Source of the DNA: Cherax quadricarinatus
Taxonomy: Eukaryota; Arthropoda; Malacostraca; Decapoda; Parastacidae
Reading direction: 5' to 3'
Assembly (NCBI RefSeq): GCF_038502225.1
Contig: NC_091292.1
Span: 51,929,992-51,993,991, forward strand
DNA length: 64,000 bases
Both the position numbers and the translations under genes were made by a program. The notes under the pieces were generated by a model. That model was not told where the DNA came from, searched no databases, and saw only the letters and a list, made by a program, of their open reading frames with translations. Shown one piece after another: positions 1 through 12,186 of the stretch; the first letter of the stretch is position 1; each line of letters begins with the position of its first letter.

Positions 1-285
1 CAAGGATTATTCAGCAGACTCTCTGACCCAGGTTAGATACCTTACCCCACCACACTGGATCATAAACACAGAAATAATTACATTTGTCACAAAACAAGGG
101 TCTGTCACGATCATCTGTTCAAGAAATATTGGTGCCCGTATGAATCCCTTTACACTTGTGTAGTTATTACTTCCACAACAGTGTTAAATGGTTTACATTT
201 TGATATTTTTGCACAAGATGAAAACTTTTTAACTCATAAATCAGTTTTACAGAGTACGTATTGGGAAGATGTGCGTTTTTCTTAC
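1..285. other. intron, downstream of the LDLa exon
   Basis: Minus-strand intron following the donor at 285. I see no further exon of the ligand-binding domain before the window edge. Confidence 0.5.
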
Positions 286-775
286 CTTCGCGGATGGTGG
301 TGTCGTCATCGGGTAGCGGACCGGAGACTCGGATCACGTACACTGCCTGGGAGTGAGGTTCGAATTCGACGGAACTCTTGGTACCATCCTCTGCTTTTAT
401 CTCAGGCGTCCAAACCTCCTCCATTTCTTTAATCCTGTTAGAGCGGAAGTCCTCTTGAAGGTTGCTAAATTTGAGTCGTATATCCTTCCACTTCATCTCG
501 AGGAAGATGTCCATACTGATGGTAAAGGACACCAAGTTGAACTCTCTAATTGAAGTGATGTTAAGGGAGAAGAGGATAGGAAGCGGTCTGGATGTCAGTG
601 ATGGGGGAAGGAGCCCGGGGGAGTAACCAGGAGGAACCATAGCTACTTTGCAGTTCATCTCGTCACTCTGATCTTCACAGTCAATACTCAGATCGCAGCG
701 ACGGCTCTTAGCGATGCACGACAAGTCGCTGCATGTGTACTCGTCGTCCTTGCACGGCGTCAGTAGTAACTCCAT
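286..775 (-). CDS. exon: LDLa module and start of Cys-loop channel ligand-binding domain
   Basis: Reading the minus strand, an AG at 777-776 precedes the exon and a GTAAG donor at 285-281 follows it. The exon is 490 bp, starting in phase 0 and ending after one nucleotide of a codon. Residues about 8-43 form an LDL-receptor class A module with six cysteines and the calcium-binding acidic end (CDLSIDCEDQSDEMNC). After a Pro-rich linker (about 47-65) comes the N-terminal part of a Cys-loop receptor ligand-binding domain: a beta-strand region, the W-x-D-x-R-L signature (WKDIRLKF), then VWTPEI, which corresponds to the loop A area. The Cys loop itself is not present, so downstream exons lie outside the window. 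The acceptor has a poor pyrimidine tract, and a small hairpin element is inserted 28 nt upstream of it. Domain calls are by motif recognition and are strong. Confidence 0.85.
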
Positions 776-803
776 CTGTTGTGTGTGTATAGTACATCTT
801 GGG

Positions 804-961
804 ATGATTTTTTTTGTAAAGTAAAAGGACACAAGTGCAACTAATGTGACATTTATTGTGGCAACGTTTCGCCACAATAAATGTCACATTAGTTGCACTT
901 GTGTCCTTTTACTTTACATATTGTCGGTAATTCTACCAACTTTATTACAATGATTTTTTTT
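804..961. mobile_element. 134-bp hairpin element (816-949) with 12-bp target duplication
   Basis: The 12-mer ATGATTTTTTTT occurs at 804-815 and again at 950-961, flanking a 134-bp insert. The insert has perfect 47-bp inverted arms (816-862 and 871-917) around an 8-nt loop AACGTTTC. The right side continues into a short tail with GTCGGTAATTCTACC, which holds a GGTA/TACC stem. The minus strand of the loop region reads GGCGAAACGTTGCC, the GAAAC-GUU half of a hammerhead core without the CUGAUGA half. The layout matches the other small elements at 24572, 27111 and 55502. Confidence 0.8.
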
Positions 962-2640
962 ATAATGTGGCTTATTGGACATGACATACACAAGAAATAA
1001 CAAGGGTACTTTCTATTCATTTTTAATAGAACGAAATAGCATGATCATAATTCTGTTTTTTTTTTATATACAGATACATGCAAGTATATGAGTGAATCAC
1101 AAAGAATTACTTTAAAATACGAGACCAAAATTATACCAAAATACTACAGAAAAATTGAAAAACGAAAATATCTGAGCACATTCTTATATTCACACATTTT
1201 TAAAAGAAGTGGAATGTATCCTCTGAAGATTTGTGTGTAAACAAAAGAGATTGATTATGTATTTTGTTATATATATACTTTTATCTCTGTTTCTGAAGTT
1301 GTATCCCACACAGAGGGATACACACGTTGCCACTCTGACATGAAAAAGGGAATTATTTTACAATCTGGTTTACAAGCAAAATTGTTTTCCTAAATAACTT
1401 TCAACTCGCCATCTCCTGACTAACTCAAATACAGGACAACATAGGCCATTGTGCCAAATATTCTTGTAAACAGAAATGGATAATTCACAATTTTGTGAAA
1501 GTGGCAATATGAAAGTCGATGAATAATGGTGGTTGTTATGAGGACTCGCACTGATCTTTCAAAACTCATTATCTCAAATATTCAGACGAAGAAAGCATAA
1601 ATTATGGCTAACCTTTTGATTATATAGAAGAGCAATTACCACCCGACTTGTTTTTTATCATTATCATTCAGAGGTTTTCGAGAGAATGAATGATAGTGTG
1701 ATGTAGGAGCGTATGATTTCCTATATCAGGTCACAGAAGGACTTGACCAACCAGTTATAATCTGCCACACCCTGGCCACGTCAGGGAAGTGTCAAAAACT
1801 TGCATTCTGCCCTCTCAGGTCTCATTGTTTGATAAGTTTATCCTTTGTGTAAAGCTCACGTGGTGGGCCCTCATGAAGGGTGACCCCCGAAACTAAGAGT
1901 TAAGGGGAGGAGGTGCAAGAAGGACCATATAAGCCCAAGGAAACAGCTAAGAGGGAGGATTCGGGGGGATCTCTTGCTGGAGAGAGCTCTGGGCAAGAGG
2001 GGTGACTTGAAGCTCTGCTCTAGCTGGGAGTAGAGAGCTCTGGAGAGACAGCTGTCGCCAGTGTGGGTCTTGGGAACTGCTTCTAGAGGTTACCGAGTTC
2101 CTAGAGGCGACCTGTCCTGCTGAACCTATATTATAAGTTATATTCACTTTTGTCAGCTAAATTGTCAGCTTGTGTACAATCCTCCATTTATCTCAATATT
2201 CAACCCAGTTCTCCTGTTCCCAAATATATTACTGTACAAGGAGTTAATAATAAATCTTTGTTTGAGTGAAATAGTATATTCACTGTCCCCATCTATATCT
2301 TCATTATATTATTATCTTACTCTGTTCTTTATTTTATTATCTTATCTATATTAAAGTAAAGTAAGTGGAGAAGGGTAGGTCCATGGTAGTGAGTAGTGTA
2401 GTGATACTGAGAGGTGGTTATGTCTTCTCTACCCTGTCATTCCTCTTACTTCTAGTACTACTTCCTTATTCCTCTTATTCCCATTATTATTACTTTTTCT
2501 TCTATACCCCCATTCCCCATAAGACAATAAAGAGTGATCATATCAGCTATCATGTTATCTTCTTAGATAACTCTTGAAAACATAAATAGAATAAATGAAA
2601 TGGAAAAGTCCATCAGACACGTATAAGACATCACCACATT
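962..2640. other. intronic AT-rich sequence without recognised features
   Basis: AT-rich, low-complexity sequence with no ORF or repeat I can identify. The open frames near 1947-2577 are short, lack domains and have simple composition. Confidence 0.4.
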
Positions 2641-2654
2641 ACAAGTATGATAAA

Positions 2655-2745
2655 CCATACCAAGGGTGGGGTTTGAACCCGCGATCAGAGAGTGGTATGG
2701 TTTGTTTGCAGTCGTGTTATTACGATTTCGTGAGTCATACAAGTA
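2655..2745 (-). repeat. tRNA-derived SINE fragment
   Basis: On the minus strand the sequence contains a pol III B-box-like GGTTCAAACCC (around 2669-2680). It sits in a block resembling a crayfish tRNA-derived repeat I recall, with a run of Cys/Asn-codon-like spacers upstream. No complete tRNA fold is possible, so this is a decayed SINE head. Confidence 0.45.
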
Positions 2746-2933
2746 AGATATCGAGAGTTTGAGGTTGTTGTGGTTGAGGGTTTTGTCCGCCTGGTAGAGT
2801 GGTTGCTCTGAAGGCAGAAAATTTGTGGTAGACAGTGGTACTTTGTTTTTTAAATTGATTCACTCTTTGTTTGCAGCTACCATATTTTATGCCTATTGTA
2901 TAGACTACCAGACAATATGAAGATCGACGGGTA

Positions 2934-3078
2934 GGGGGGAAGGGAGGGAAGGGGGGAAGGGGGGAAGGGGGGAAGGGGTGAAGGGGGGAAGGGGGGAAGG
3001 GGGGAAGGAGGGAAGGGGGGAAGGGGTGAAGGGGGAAGGGGGGAAGGGGGGAAGGGGGGGAAGGGCGGGAAGGCAGAG
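2934..3078. repeat. (GGGGAA)n-type purine tandem repeat
   Basis: About 145 bp of GGGGAAGG-type units with occasional T interruptions. Strong purine/pyrimidine strand asymmetry; on the minus strand it reads as a Pro/Phe/Ser low-complexity frame that is not a gene. Confidence 0.85.
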
Positions 3079-4770
3079 GATGAGAGAGTTGAACAACAGA
3101 ATGTGTAGGAGTTGGAAGGATATTGAGGAAAGGGAATAAAGAAGGATAGAGTGCTTGTCAACAAGGAAGCCTGGCTTCAAGCCGGGTTATCAAGGATGAA
3201 AAGCCTTTAAAACCGGTCATAGGGATGTTATGAATGACCCCTTGAGTTCCGTAGTATTTGCACTGAAGTTCATGTTTAGAATTCACCTTCACTGCCTCCT
3301 CCTGAGTGTTCTAAGACTAATCTCACATATTTCAGTGTGTTCTGCCGCTGGCTAGGACAGAACACCAAACTGGTGGGACTGTCAACATGTTCCTCCAACG
3401 AGTTTGGTTAAAATATATTCAGATTCGTTTGGCTTAGGCTACAGAGAGTTTATTTTCCCTGACGGCATAACAACTTATATCTCTTAAAGTTCAGTAATTT
3501 TACAGGCATCGCATATAATGCCCAAAGGTTTTAGTTGTTAGATAGTTTATAATTATTTAAATAATGTAAATACACTTGACTCTGCCCAAGGTAGAAATAA
3601 AAGGTAGGCATAAAAATTATGAGGGAGAGCATGCGTGTTCCCCTCCACTATAGTATTCCACAAATATACAACTTATCTCAACATTTTCTCCGCAACAGCG
3701 TTATAATTAAGTGTCCTTTAAAACTTTAGATTTGCTCTCAGAAGTTGGATCGAGAAGTTCTCTCTTGAATAAATTAGAAAAGTAAAAATACAGAACGTAA
3801 GATTATCGGACGAAGTAAGAAACTGTTGTTTTGTTATTTTGATTGTGACTGAACCAAGACTACGTAGCTGACATCCTCCAGCTTACACAGTGTACGTGAG
3901 TTTTGTAACGTTCTAAAGTACTACAATATGTTTTGCTCTGCCAGACATTAGCCGCTCGCTTATAGTATTTGTAGGTAAAGATACGTAACCTTGTCAAGAA
4001 CAGTAAATTTTAAAATGGATAAAATGAAATATTTTGTAGTCTGCAATTTAGCCTTCCAGGAATAAATTGTTTAATGACAGATTCTTTACTCTCGGTGTGT
4101 TTTACCATCATTCATTTAATGTATTTATCAGTTGTCTGACAACTCCTGTTATCTTGTTTCTCTGTGTCAGCACAATATTGGCTAATACTGCGTAAAGCTT
4201 GTGGACAACACGAAGGGCCACTGAGACTACATGCTCACCTCCAGACAAGCTCAGTTAAGGCTACTTTAATCACTACGACAGGGATTACAGTACTGTCAGC
4301 ACATACAGTACATGCTGTACGACTTACACCTTGACTGGCCATTTCTCATCTGTCTGCCACTTCAGTTCTTCCTTTTTAAATCAAAAATTTACTCTATCCC
4401 ATCTTTACCTTTTTTTTCCATTCGATCTGAATCTCAGTTAAGGTAGATATATTTAGGTTGAGGGGTGATCCGATAAATGTATCCCCGTATTGCATAAGCC
4501 CAGCCCCCTGCACGTCACTGCACGCTTAGAGATTACTGCAGAGCTGCATAAGTCTGTTATGCGTTGAAGATTTGATGCTATTCAAGAAAGGTTGTCACAA
4601 GTTATCACATGGATACTAATATCGCATTTTTTTCGATAGAAAAAAATGCAAATTGGGACAGCCCTAAACTAATTCGAAACTAACATTAAGAAACACCAGC
4701 TTGGAAGGTAGAGGAATTTCTTTTAATATCTCAAAGAGTCAGACCAGCAACCTAAATTTAAAAAACTACC
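3079..4770. other. intronic sequence without recognised features
   Basis: Mostly unique-looking AT-rich sequence. I see no ORFs, splice-flanked exons or clear repeats apart from simple A/T runs. Confidence 0.4.
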
Positions 4771-5034
4771 ACATTAAGTTTGAAGCCGTTCAGAATTCTC
4801 ATTAACAGGTTAACATCATTAAGTGGTATAAACACTGGAAGATATATTCAGTATTCAGAAATTATCGCTTAAAAATCAATATTTAAAATTTCAAGTTTCT
4901 TACATAAAAGTATTCGAACTTAAACATAACAAATACAATTTTTTCTCCTGGTAATATTTACTAGCATTTAAGATTTAAGAAAGAATAAGTAGATGTTAGT
5001 AATCAGGTCGGTTTAATTAAATGAACATTATGTA

Positions 5035-5375
5035 GAGTTAACCTAGGATAAACCCACTAAACCTTTTCATTTATTTAACCTAGGATAACCCAAATAAACT
5101 TTGTTAACAAAGGATAAACCAAATAAACCTTGGTAATTATTTATCCTAGGATAACTCATATGAACCTTGTTATTTATTTAACAAAGGATAACCCAAATAA
5201 ACTTTTTTATTTAATTAATCTAGGATAACCCAAACAAATCTTGCTAACAAAGGATAAACCAAATAAACATTATTATTTAGTTAACCTAGGATAACCCAAA
5301 CAAACCTTGTTAATAAAGGATAAACCAAATAAACTTTGTTATTTATTTAACCTAGGATAAACCAAATAAAGAAGC
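5035..5375 (+). repeat. diverged tandem repeat, ~29-38 bp units
   Basis: About ten imperfect units alternate between CCTAGGATAACCCAAATAAA and AACAAAGGATAAACCAAATA forms, separated by TTATTTATTTAA spacers. Unit length alternates between roughly 29 and 38 bp. Confidence 0.8.
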
Positions 5376-5794
5376 ATTTTAAAGTTATCTCACAAAAGAT
5401 AATTTCATTAATAAGAGCAAGTTATTAAAGCTTACACAACCTAAAATCAAGGCAGTGCAAGGAAAATACATCAGCACTAAAAGTTTCAAGCCGACCAGAA
5501 GAGACATTCTCCAGTTATTATACAGACTCTAACAAGCTGTGCACCTACACAGCCTGAAGATAAGAACTGTTTCATTCATTTCACACAGTGAGATGAATCT
5601 CCCATTAAAGTTTGATGGTGTTTACAATTACTTTATGTAAATCAAGGGAAAGCTGTAAAATATATAGCACTTGTGGACTGGGAGGGATTCAGATCTGATC
5701 CAAGGAAGGGAAGGATCAGTCCAGCTCCTTAGATCATGAGCCCATCATTACCATCAAGGCAAAACAAATACATTAATATAAAATGATACTGTGG

Positions 5795-5905
5795 TGTAAG
5801 CACCCCTCTGGCAAGACAGTGATGGAGTGAATGATGGGGAAAGTTTTTCTTTTTTGGGCCGCCCTACCTTGGTGGGAAATGGCCGATGTGTTAATAAAAT
5901 CAGGG
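5795..5905 (+). mobile_element. RTE-type LINE 3' end fragment
   Basis: Matches the 3' untranslated end of the RTE element at 29711-32951 (compare 32848-32940): the CTCTGGCAAGACAGTGATGG and TTGGTGGGAAATGGCC segments occur in the same order. It is a severely 5'-truncated copy. Confidence 0.75.
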
Positions 5906-7329
5906 CGCCCGCGCGTGCAAATACTCTCCTGAATCTTACCCTGGATACAGTTAACCAGTATTGAAGGTTTGAAGCTGATCGAATAAGTCGTACTCGAGGT
6001 ATAAACGAAAAATTAGGAGAAAGAAAAGGAAAATGTTGATGACTCTATTTCAAAAATTGGAAAGTCTGTCACTATTAAATCTAAAAACGCCCTAAAACAG
6101 CAAATTTTTTTTTTTAGTTTTCTTTTTTATTCACATTTTGTTTCAAATTCTTCAAAATCCAATATAAAAAAATGTTTTTCAAAGAAAATCCAGTTTGAAG
6201 ATATATATTTAGAGAAATGACAAACTGGCACTAACAGAACTCAAAATCAATACAAAAATACTTTCAGTTAAGATGCACCAACACTTAGGGTTTCAAGCCG
6301 ACCAGAAGAGGCATTCTCTCACTGGAACATAAAAACTATTTAATTAAACTGACAATTTAAAATTTACACAGCTCAAAGTGAATACCAGACGATATTTTAA
6401 TAAAGGAAACTAACGGTGAGAAATTCAAGCCGAACAGCAAAGGCATTTACCAGTAATTGATCAGATTTTAGTGATTCCAGATTTTTTAAGCAAATTCAAT
6501 AAAATTTTTAATTTGCACATACTTAGACTAATGTGTTATTATCAGCCGTCTTATAGAATACATCATCAATAATGGTATCAAGACCATCATGTGAAACGTT
6601 CTTTAGTTATTGAACATAAACGAATATCAATATTTATTCATTAATAAAAGCAAACTGGGACTTAGGTTTAGTAAGAAACAGCGTCAGGAAACAGTGTTTC
6701 CTGACGCTGGTGTTAGTCATATGATGACCTGCAGCTGGATCTCTTGGTCATCTGGCCGAGGACTTCCGCTGGCTTACCATCAACCTCTTTAAAAGTTGTG
6801 GTCATGATTATAGCCATTTATTACACGGATTTATATCACACAATAATAGTGCGAACTATGTGACCAATAACACACATCAGGGGTGAAAATTTGAAGACGA
6901 TCAGATGAGTCATTCCTAAGTTATGGCAAGGATTCCATTGATTACTAGTATTTTGTTTTACCTATTTTCCCATGTTGACAAATTTGCCAGCACATAAACA
7001 AAACTTAATGGGCAGTATCCTGGATGTAAGATACATCAGCCATTAATTACTGAAGTCTTTCAAAACAGGTAAACTGAAATTTATTTAATATGGTCTAATA
7101 AGAATAAAAATACTTCCTTTATGAACATTTGAAGCTACACCACTGAGGATTCAGAAAGTTATCAGAGTCATTCCAGGATGCTGGGAATGGTTTCAACAGC
7201 TGTGATCATAGAGCACCTCAACATACCATTTGTTCCAAAAATCTGGCCCTAGTTGCCGAAGACGAACGTTGAACATCTGAAGCTGATCGGATTAGGCAGT
7301 CTCGAGTTAAAAGCCAAATAAAAACGAGT

Positions 7330-7513
7330 AGTCTAAGGAGATCACTGAAAATAAGTGATTTTATAAGCAGTAACCAACACGGCTTCAGCTATGATAGATC
7401 TTGTCTTACAAACTTGTTTGACTTCTACGATAATGTAAAGTGAGACAGGAGTATGAGGAAATGATGGATTACATATTCTTGGATTTCAAGAAGGCGATTG
7501 ATATTGTACTTCA

Positions 7514-7576
<63 letters not shown>

Positions 7577-8500
7577 GAGAAGCAAAGAATGAATGTATTA
7601 CAGTGGATCACAGATTACCCTTAAAGAAAGAATGCAGAAGATTGCCCGAGGACAGGTAGATGACTGAATGTGAAGGAGTAACACGCGCGATTTCACAAGA
7701 TCCAAGTATACGTGAATGACGTACTATAACAGATAGATGTTTCCTTGTTTTCAAGGATGAAGACAATTATGAGATATAAATAGGTCTGGGAAAATTGCAA
7801 GATTAGTCAGAAAAGTGGTTACTTGAAATCAACCCCAGCAAATGCAAGGTTATGAAAATAGGAGGAGGAAGAAGACCTGAAGTCACTCAAGGAGAAAGAC
7901 CTAGGGGTGAGAATAATGCTCTTTAGTCATCTCTAAGAGTAACCTACAAGAATCTCAACAAGGGGTCATTAATAACCTTTTATTTAATATATATGAGGCT
8001 CATCTTCGATTATGCAGCATCAGCATGAAACCCACACCCGATAAAGCGTATCAAGAAGCAGGAGAAAATGTAGAGGAATGCAGCGAGATTAGTTGCAGAG
8101 CTAATATATGTATGAATCATGTGGGAAAGGTAAAGAAAACAAACCTGACAACATTAGGTGGTAGAAGAACCAAGAGATACAATATAATGGCATATGAAAT
8201 TATCAAAACATTTAAAAAGGTGGACAAGGAAAGATATATTGGTCGAGAGGCAGGAAACGGGCATAGAAGCAGGTTAAAAGTACAGGCGAGTCAGGGATTT
8301 TAGGAAATATTTTTTTTAGCCTTATGGTGATCAGGAAGTGAAATGACCTGGGCGAAGTAGAAGCTTATGAATAGGTAGGACATGAAGGACCCTGCCATCT
8401 TTATTCATAGCAGAAGCAAACCCAGCAAGCCACTAGTTAAGAGGGAGACCCAAGAAGTGAGGTTCGGCTTTTGCAGCCTCTATAGGGTAGTACAAATACC
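7330..8500 (+). pseudogene. degenerate LINE family D reverse transcriptase fragment
   Basis: Fragments of a non-LTR reverse transcriptase are spread over several frames. Around 7375-7440 the translation reads NQHGFSYDRSCLTNLFDFYD. A motif-A-like DYIFLDFKKAID follows near 7470-7500, then a (CA)n-(A)n tract, then LEINPSKCKVMKIGGG around 7830. Near 8130-8300 there is a C-terminal region (LTTLGGRRTKRYNIMAYEII). The same regions are better preserved in the family D copies at 8599-10728 and 40741-41135. Motif C is not recognisable and stops are frequent, so this is an old dead copy. Confidence 0.65.
7513..7574. repeat. (CA)n followed by poly(A) tract
   Basis: Eight CA units run into about 45 consecutive A residues, inside the degenerate LINE fragment. 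Confidence 0.95.
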
Positions 8501-8514
8501 TTTGTAGAAACATA

Positions 8515-8600
8515 CACCCACCCACCTACCCACCCACCCACTCACCCACACACACACACACACATGCACACATACATACACACATACACACACACACATG
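8515..8600. repeat. CA/CCCA-rich microsatellite
   Basis: Interrupted (CCCA)n and (CA)n run directly upstream of the recognisable start of LINE copy D1. Confidence 0.9.
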
Positions 8601-10728
8601 TGGTACTGGAAAACCTCATGCATCAACATGTTAGTGACACTACCAGAGAGAGAGAGAGGGGGAGGATGAACCAGCAAGACCGGACATCGTGTTCACTCTG
8701 AGTAGCTCAAACATTGAGGATATCACATATGAAAGGTGTTACGCAGTGTGCTGCGGTAAAAATTTATATAAAAAACAATGTTTTATAGCTCCGGTATTAT
8801 TCTGAATCCGGACGCGTTTTATTCTTGTCAGTCAGGCAGAGTGGCCAGGAGACAGGAGCAGATGAGGTGTTGATATGTTTAGTGCAGTAAGTTACTCACA
8901 GCAGAGGAAGCAAGATGTAATGATGTGAGTATATGGTGTTGGGTGAGGGTTTTTTTAGTGTATACTATAATTTTGTTTAAGTGCTCTCAGTTATCTGTAA
9001 GACCCTAGTATGGAGAGGCCTGTTTATGCGAGAGTACTGTATGGTGTTTTGCCTGCTGGTAACTAGTCTACCAGGCAGAGGTGAAGGAAGAAGGGGGGGG
9101 GGGTTTGAAACCTCCCTGTTTATATATTTTGTCTTCTCGCTAGCAGCAGTATGCTAGTGAGCTAATGTGAACTGGAGTGTGGTGGTTTACTGCAGTAGTG
9201 TATAAGTTTTATATAAGTTGCTTATTAATATAGATACATTTTTATATAGGTTAGTTTTTGTGTCCTTCCTTATACTATAATAATTATTTGCACTCATGCT
9301 TCTTAATTTGTATGAGTACATGCTAGCCCAGGAGTGGCTGTTTTTTTTTTTTTAATATTAAATATTATAACCCCTAGACAGCAGTGTGAGCAGCCTTTAG
9401 GAGCCAGAACATTATATTTAAGTTACGAGGCACCACAACAGAAGGTTACGTAACAAAGGCCCCTTGGAGCCAGTGATCACGTGGTTCTGAGTTTTGAATA
9501 CATTGAGTTACAAGTGGAGAGGGTAACAGGAGTGGGATGGGATAAAGCCAAACTATAAAAGGAGGGACTACACAGGCATGAGGAACTTCCTGCAGGAGGT
9601 TTAGTGGAAAAGAGAATTGGTAGGAAAGTCAGTAAACGAAATGATGCACTACGTAACAACAATATGCAAGGAGGCAGAGGAAAGGTTTGTTCCCAAGGGC
9701 CACAGAAATAATAGGAAGACTAGAACAAGCCCTTGGTTTATCCGAAGGTGTAGGGAGGCAAAAACTAAGTGCACCAGAGAATGGAAAAAGTACAGAAGAC
9801 AAAGGACCCAGGAAAATAAAGAGATTAGTTGAAGAGCCAGAAACGAGTATGCAGAGATAAGGAGGGAGGCCCAGCGACAGTACAAAAACAACATGGCATC
9901 GAAAGTCACTTCCGGCCCGAAACTGTTTTATAGCCACATCAGGAGGAAGACAACAGTCATGGACCAGGTAATCAGGCTGAGGAAAGAGGGTGGGGAGCTC
10001 ACAAGAAATGACCAAGAAGTATTTAAGAAGCTCAACACGGGATTTAAGGAAATAGTTACAGTGGAGACAGAAAGGACTCTGGGAAGACAGAACAGAGGGG
10101 TACACCAACAAGGGCAATACCAACAAGTGTTGGATGAAATACACACAACCGAGGAGGAGGTGAAGAAGCTGCTAAGTGACCTTGATACCTCAAAGGCGGT
10201 GGGACTGGACATCTCTCCGTGGGTCCTTAGAGAGGGAGCTGAGGCGCTGTGTGTGCTACTAACCACAATTTTCAACACATCCATTGAAGCTGGACAACTA
10301 CCTGAGGTATGGAAGGCGGCAAATGTAGTCCCCATTTTTGAGAAAGGAGACAGGAACGAGGCACTAAACTATAGACCAGTGTCACTGACGTGAATAGTAT
10401 GCAAAGTCATGGAGAAGATTATCAGGAGAGTGGTGGAGCACCTAGAATGGAACCAGCTTATAAACGACAACCAGCACGGATTCATGGAAGGCAAATCCTG
10501 TATCACAAACTTGCTGGAATTCTATGGCAAGGTAAGAGAAGTAAGACACGAGAGAGAAGGGGTGGGTAGATTGCATTTTCTTGGACTGCAAGAAGGCCTT
10601 CGACACAGTTCCTCACAAGAGATTAGTGCAAAAGCTAGAGGATCAGGCACATATAACAGGAACGGCACTGCAATGGATCAGAGAATACCTCACAGGGAGG
10701 CAACAACGAATCATGGTACGTGATGAGG
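8599..10728 (+). pseudogene. non-LTR retrotransposon family D, copy D1 (endonuclease to RT), split by a solo LTR
   Basis: The plus strand encodes, in pieces, an APE-type endonuclease end and a reverse transcriptase. 8599-8736 gives the pre-catalytic segment (FTLSSSNIEDITYER). After a 719-bp solo LTR, the conserved AS-D-H region continues at 9460 (codons for SDHVVL). 9617-9832 and 9893-10393 give the linker and RT N terminus (AVGLDISPWVLREGAEALCV, LNYRPVSLT). A TGA at 10391-10393 interrupts the frame before MEKIIRRVVEHLEW and NDNQHGFMEGKSCITNLLEF (10409 on). A frameshift near 10570 leads to DCKKAFDTVPHKRLVQ (motif A), and the copy stops before motifs B and C. A ribozyme-repeat fragment (10729-10850) then separates it from an inverted copy D2. 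I class it as CR1/Jockey group; it is non-functional. Confidence 0.75.
8737..9455. mobile_element. solo LTR (719 bp) inserted in LINE D1
   Basis: The segment begins TGTTACG and ends CGTAACA, giving the TG...CA termini and 7-bp inverted ends of an LTR. It interrupts the LINE endonuclease sequence: the left side ends ...GAAAGG and the right side resumes AAAGGCCCCTTGG, whereas the uninterrupted minus-strand copy near 11665 reads GAAAGGCCCCTTGG. The target duplication is AAGG (possibly AAAGG). No gag/pol is present, so this is a solo LTR left by recombination. A polypurine stretch and T-rich tracts occur inside. The superfamily cannot be set; 4-5 bp duplications fit Gypsy or BEL. Confidence 0.78.
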
Positions 10729-10850
10729 TTATGAATGGTTTTGAAAACCTACAAGTTGAAGAGTTGAGACACTTATGCTACACATACGCCACGTTACACC
10801 ACACAGTGGCTTCATCAGTCCTATATGCAGCAGGAAGGTGTAAGGAGCGG
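10729..10850 (-). mobile_element. fragment of hammerhead-repeat (Penelope/retrozyme-like) element
   Basis: Begins ATGAATGGTTTTGAAAACC (the conserved 3' stem-loop, reversed) and runs through AGAGTTGAGACACTTATGC to CACAGTGGCTTCATCAGTCC. On the minus strand this is CTGATGA-A-GCCAC-TGT-GTGG. The GAAAC segment is mutated to GTAAC, so the ribozyme core is broken here. Confidence 0.75.
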
Positions 10851-12181
<1,331 letters not shown>

Positions 12182-12186
12182 CTCAC

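Larger units (their letters stand above)
4776..7300 (+). repeat. irregular ancient repeat with a conserved ~35-bp core
   Basis: A core resembling GTTTGAAGCCGATCAGAAGA followed by GGCATTCTC-AGTTAT recurs on the plus strand near 4776, 5481, 5966, 6290, 6421, 6891, 7126 and 7265. Spacing is irregular (about 130-700 bp). Some copies share weaker flanking similarity, such as CTCAAAATCAATAC and AACACTTAG before the core. Related copies occur on the minus strand at 14375-14880. This looks like a highly diverged tandem or dispersed repeat in which only the core stayed recognisable. Confidence 0.6.

Noticed and set aside
1..166. Next exon of the ligand-binding domain
   Set aside because: A TTTCTTGAACAG acceptor-like string occurs, but the following codons show no Cys-loop receptor motif.
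2365..2577. 70-codon Tyr/Leu-rich frame
   Set aside because: Short, simple composition, no conserved motif or splice support.
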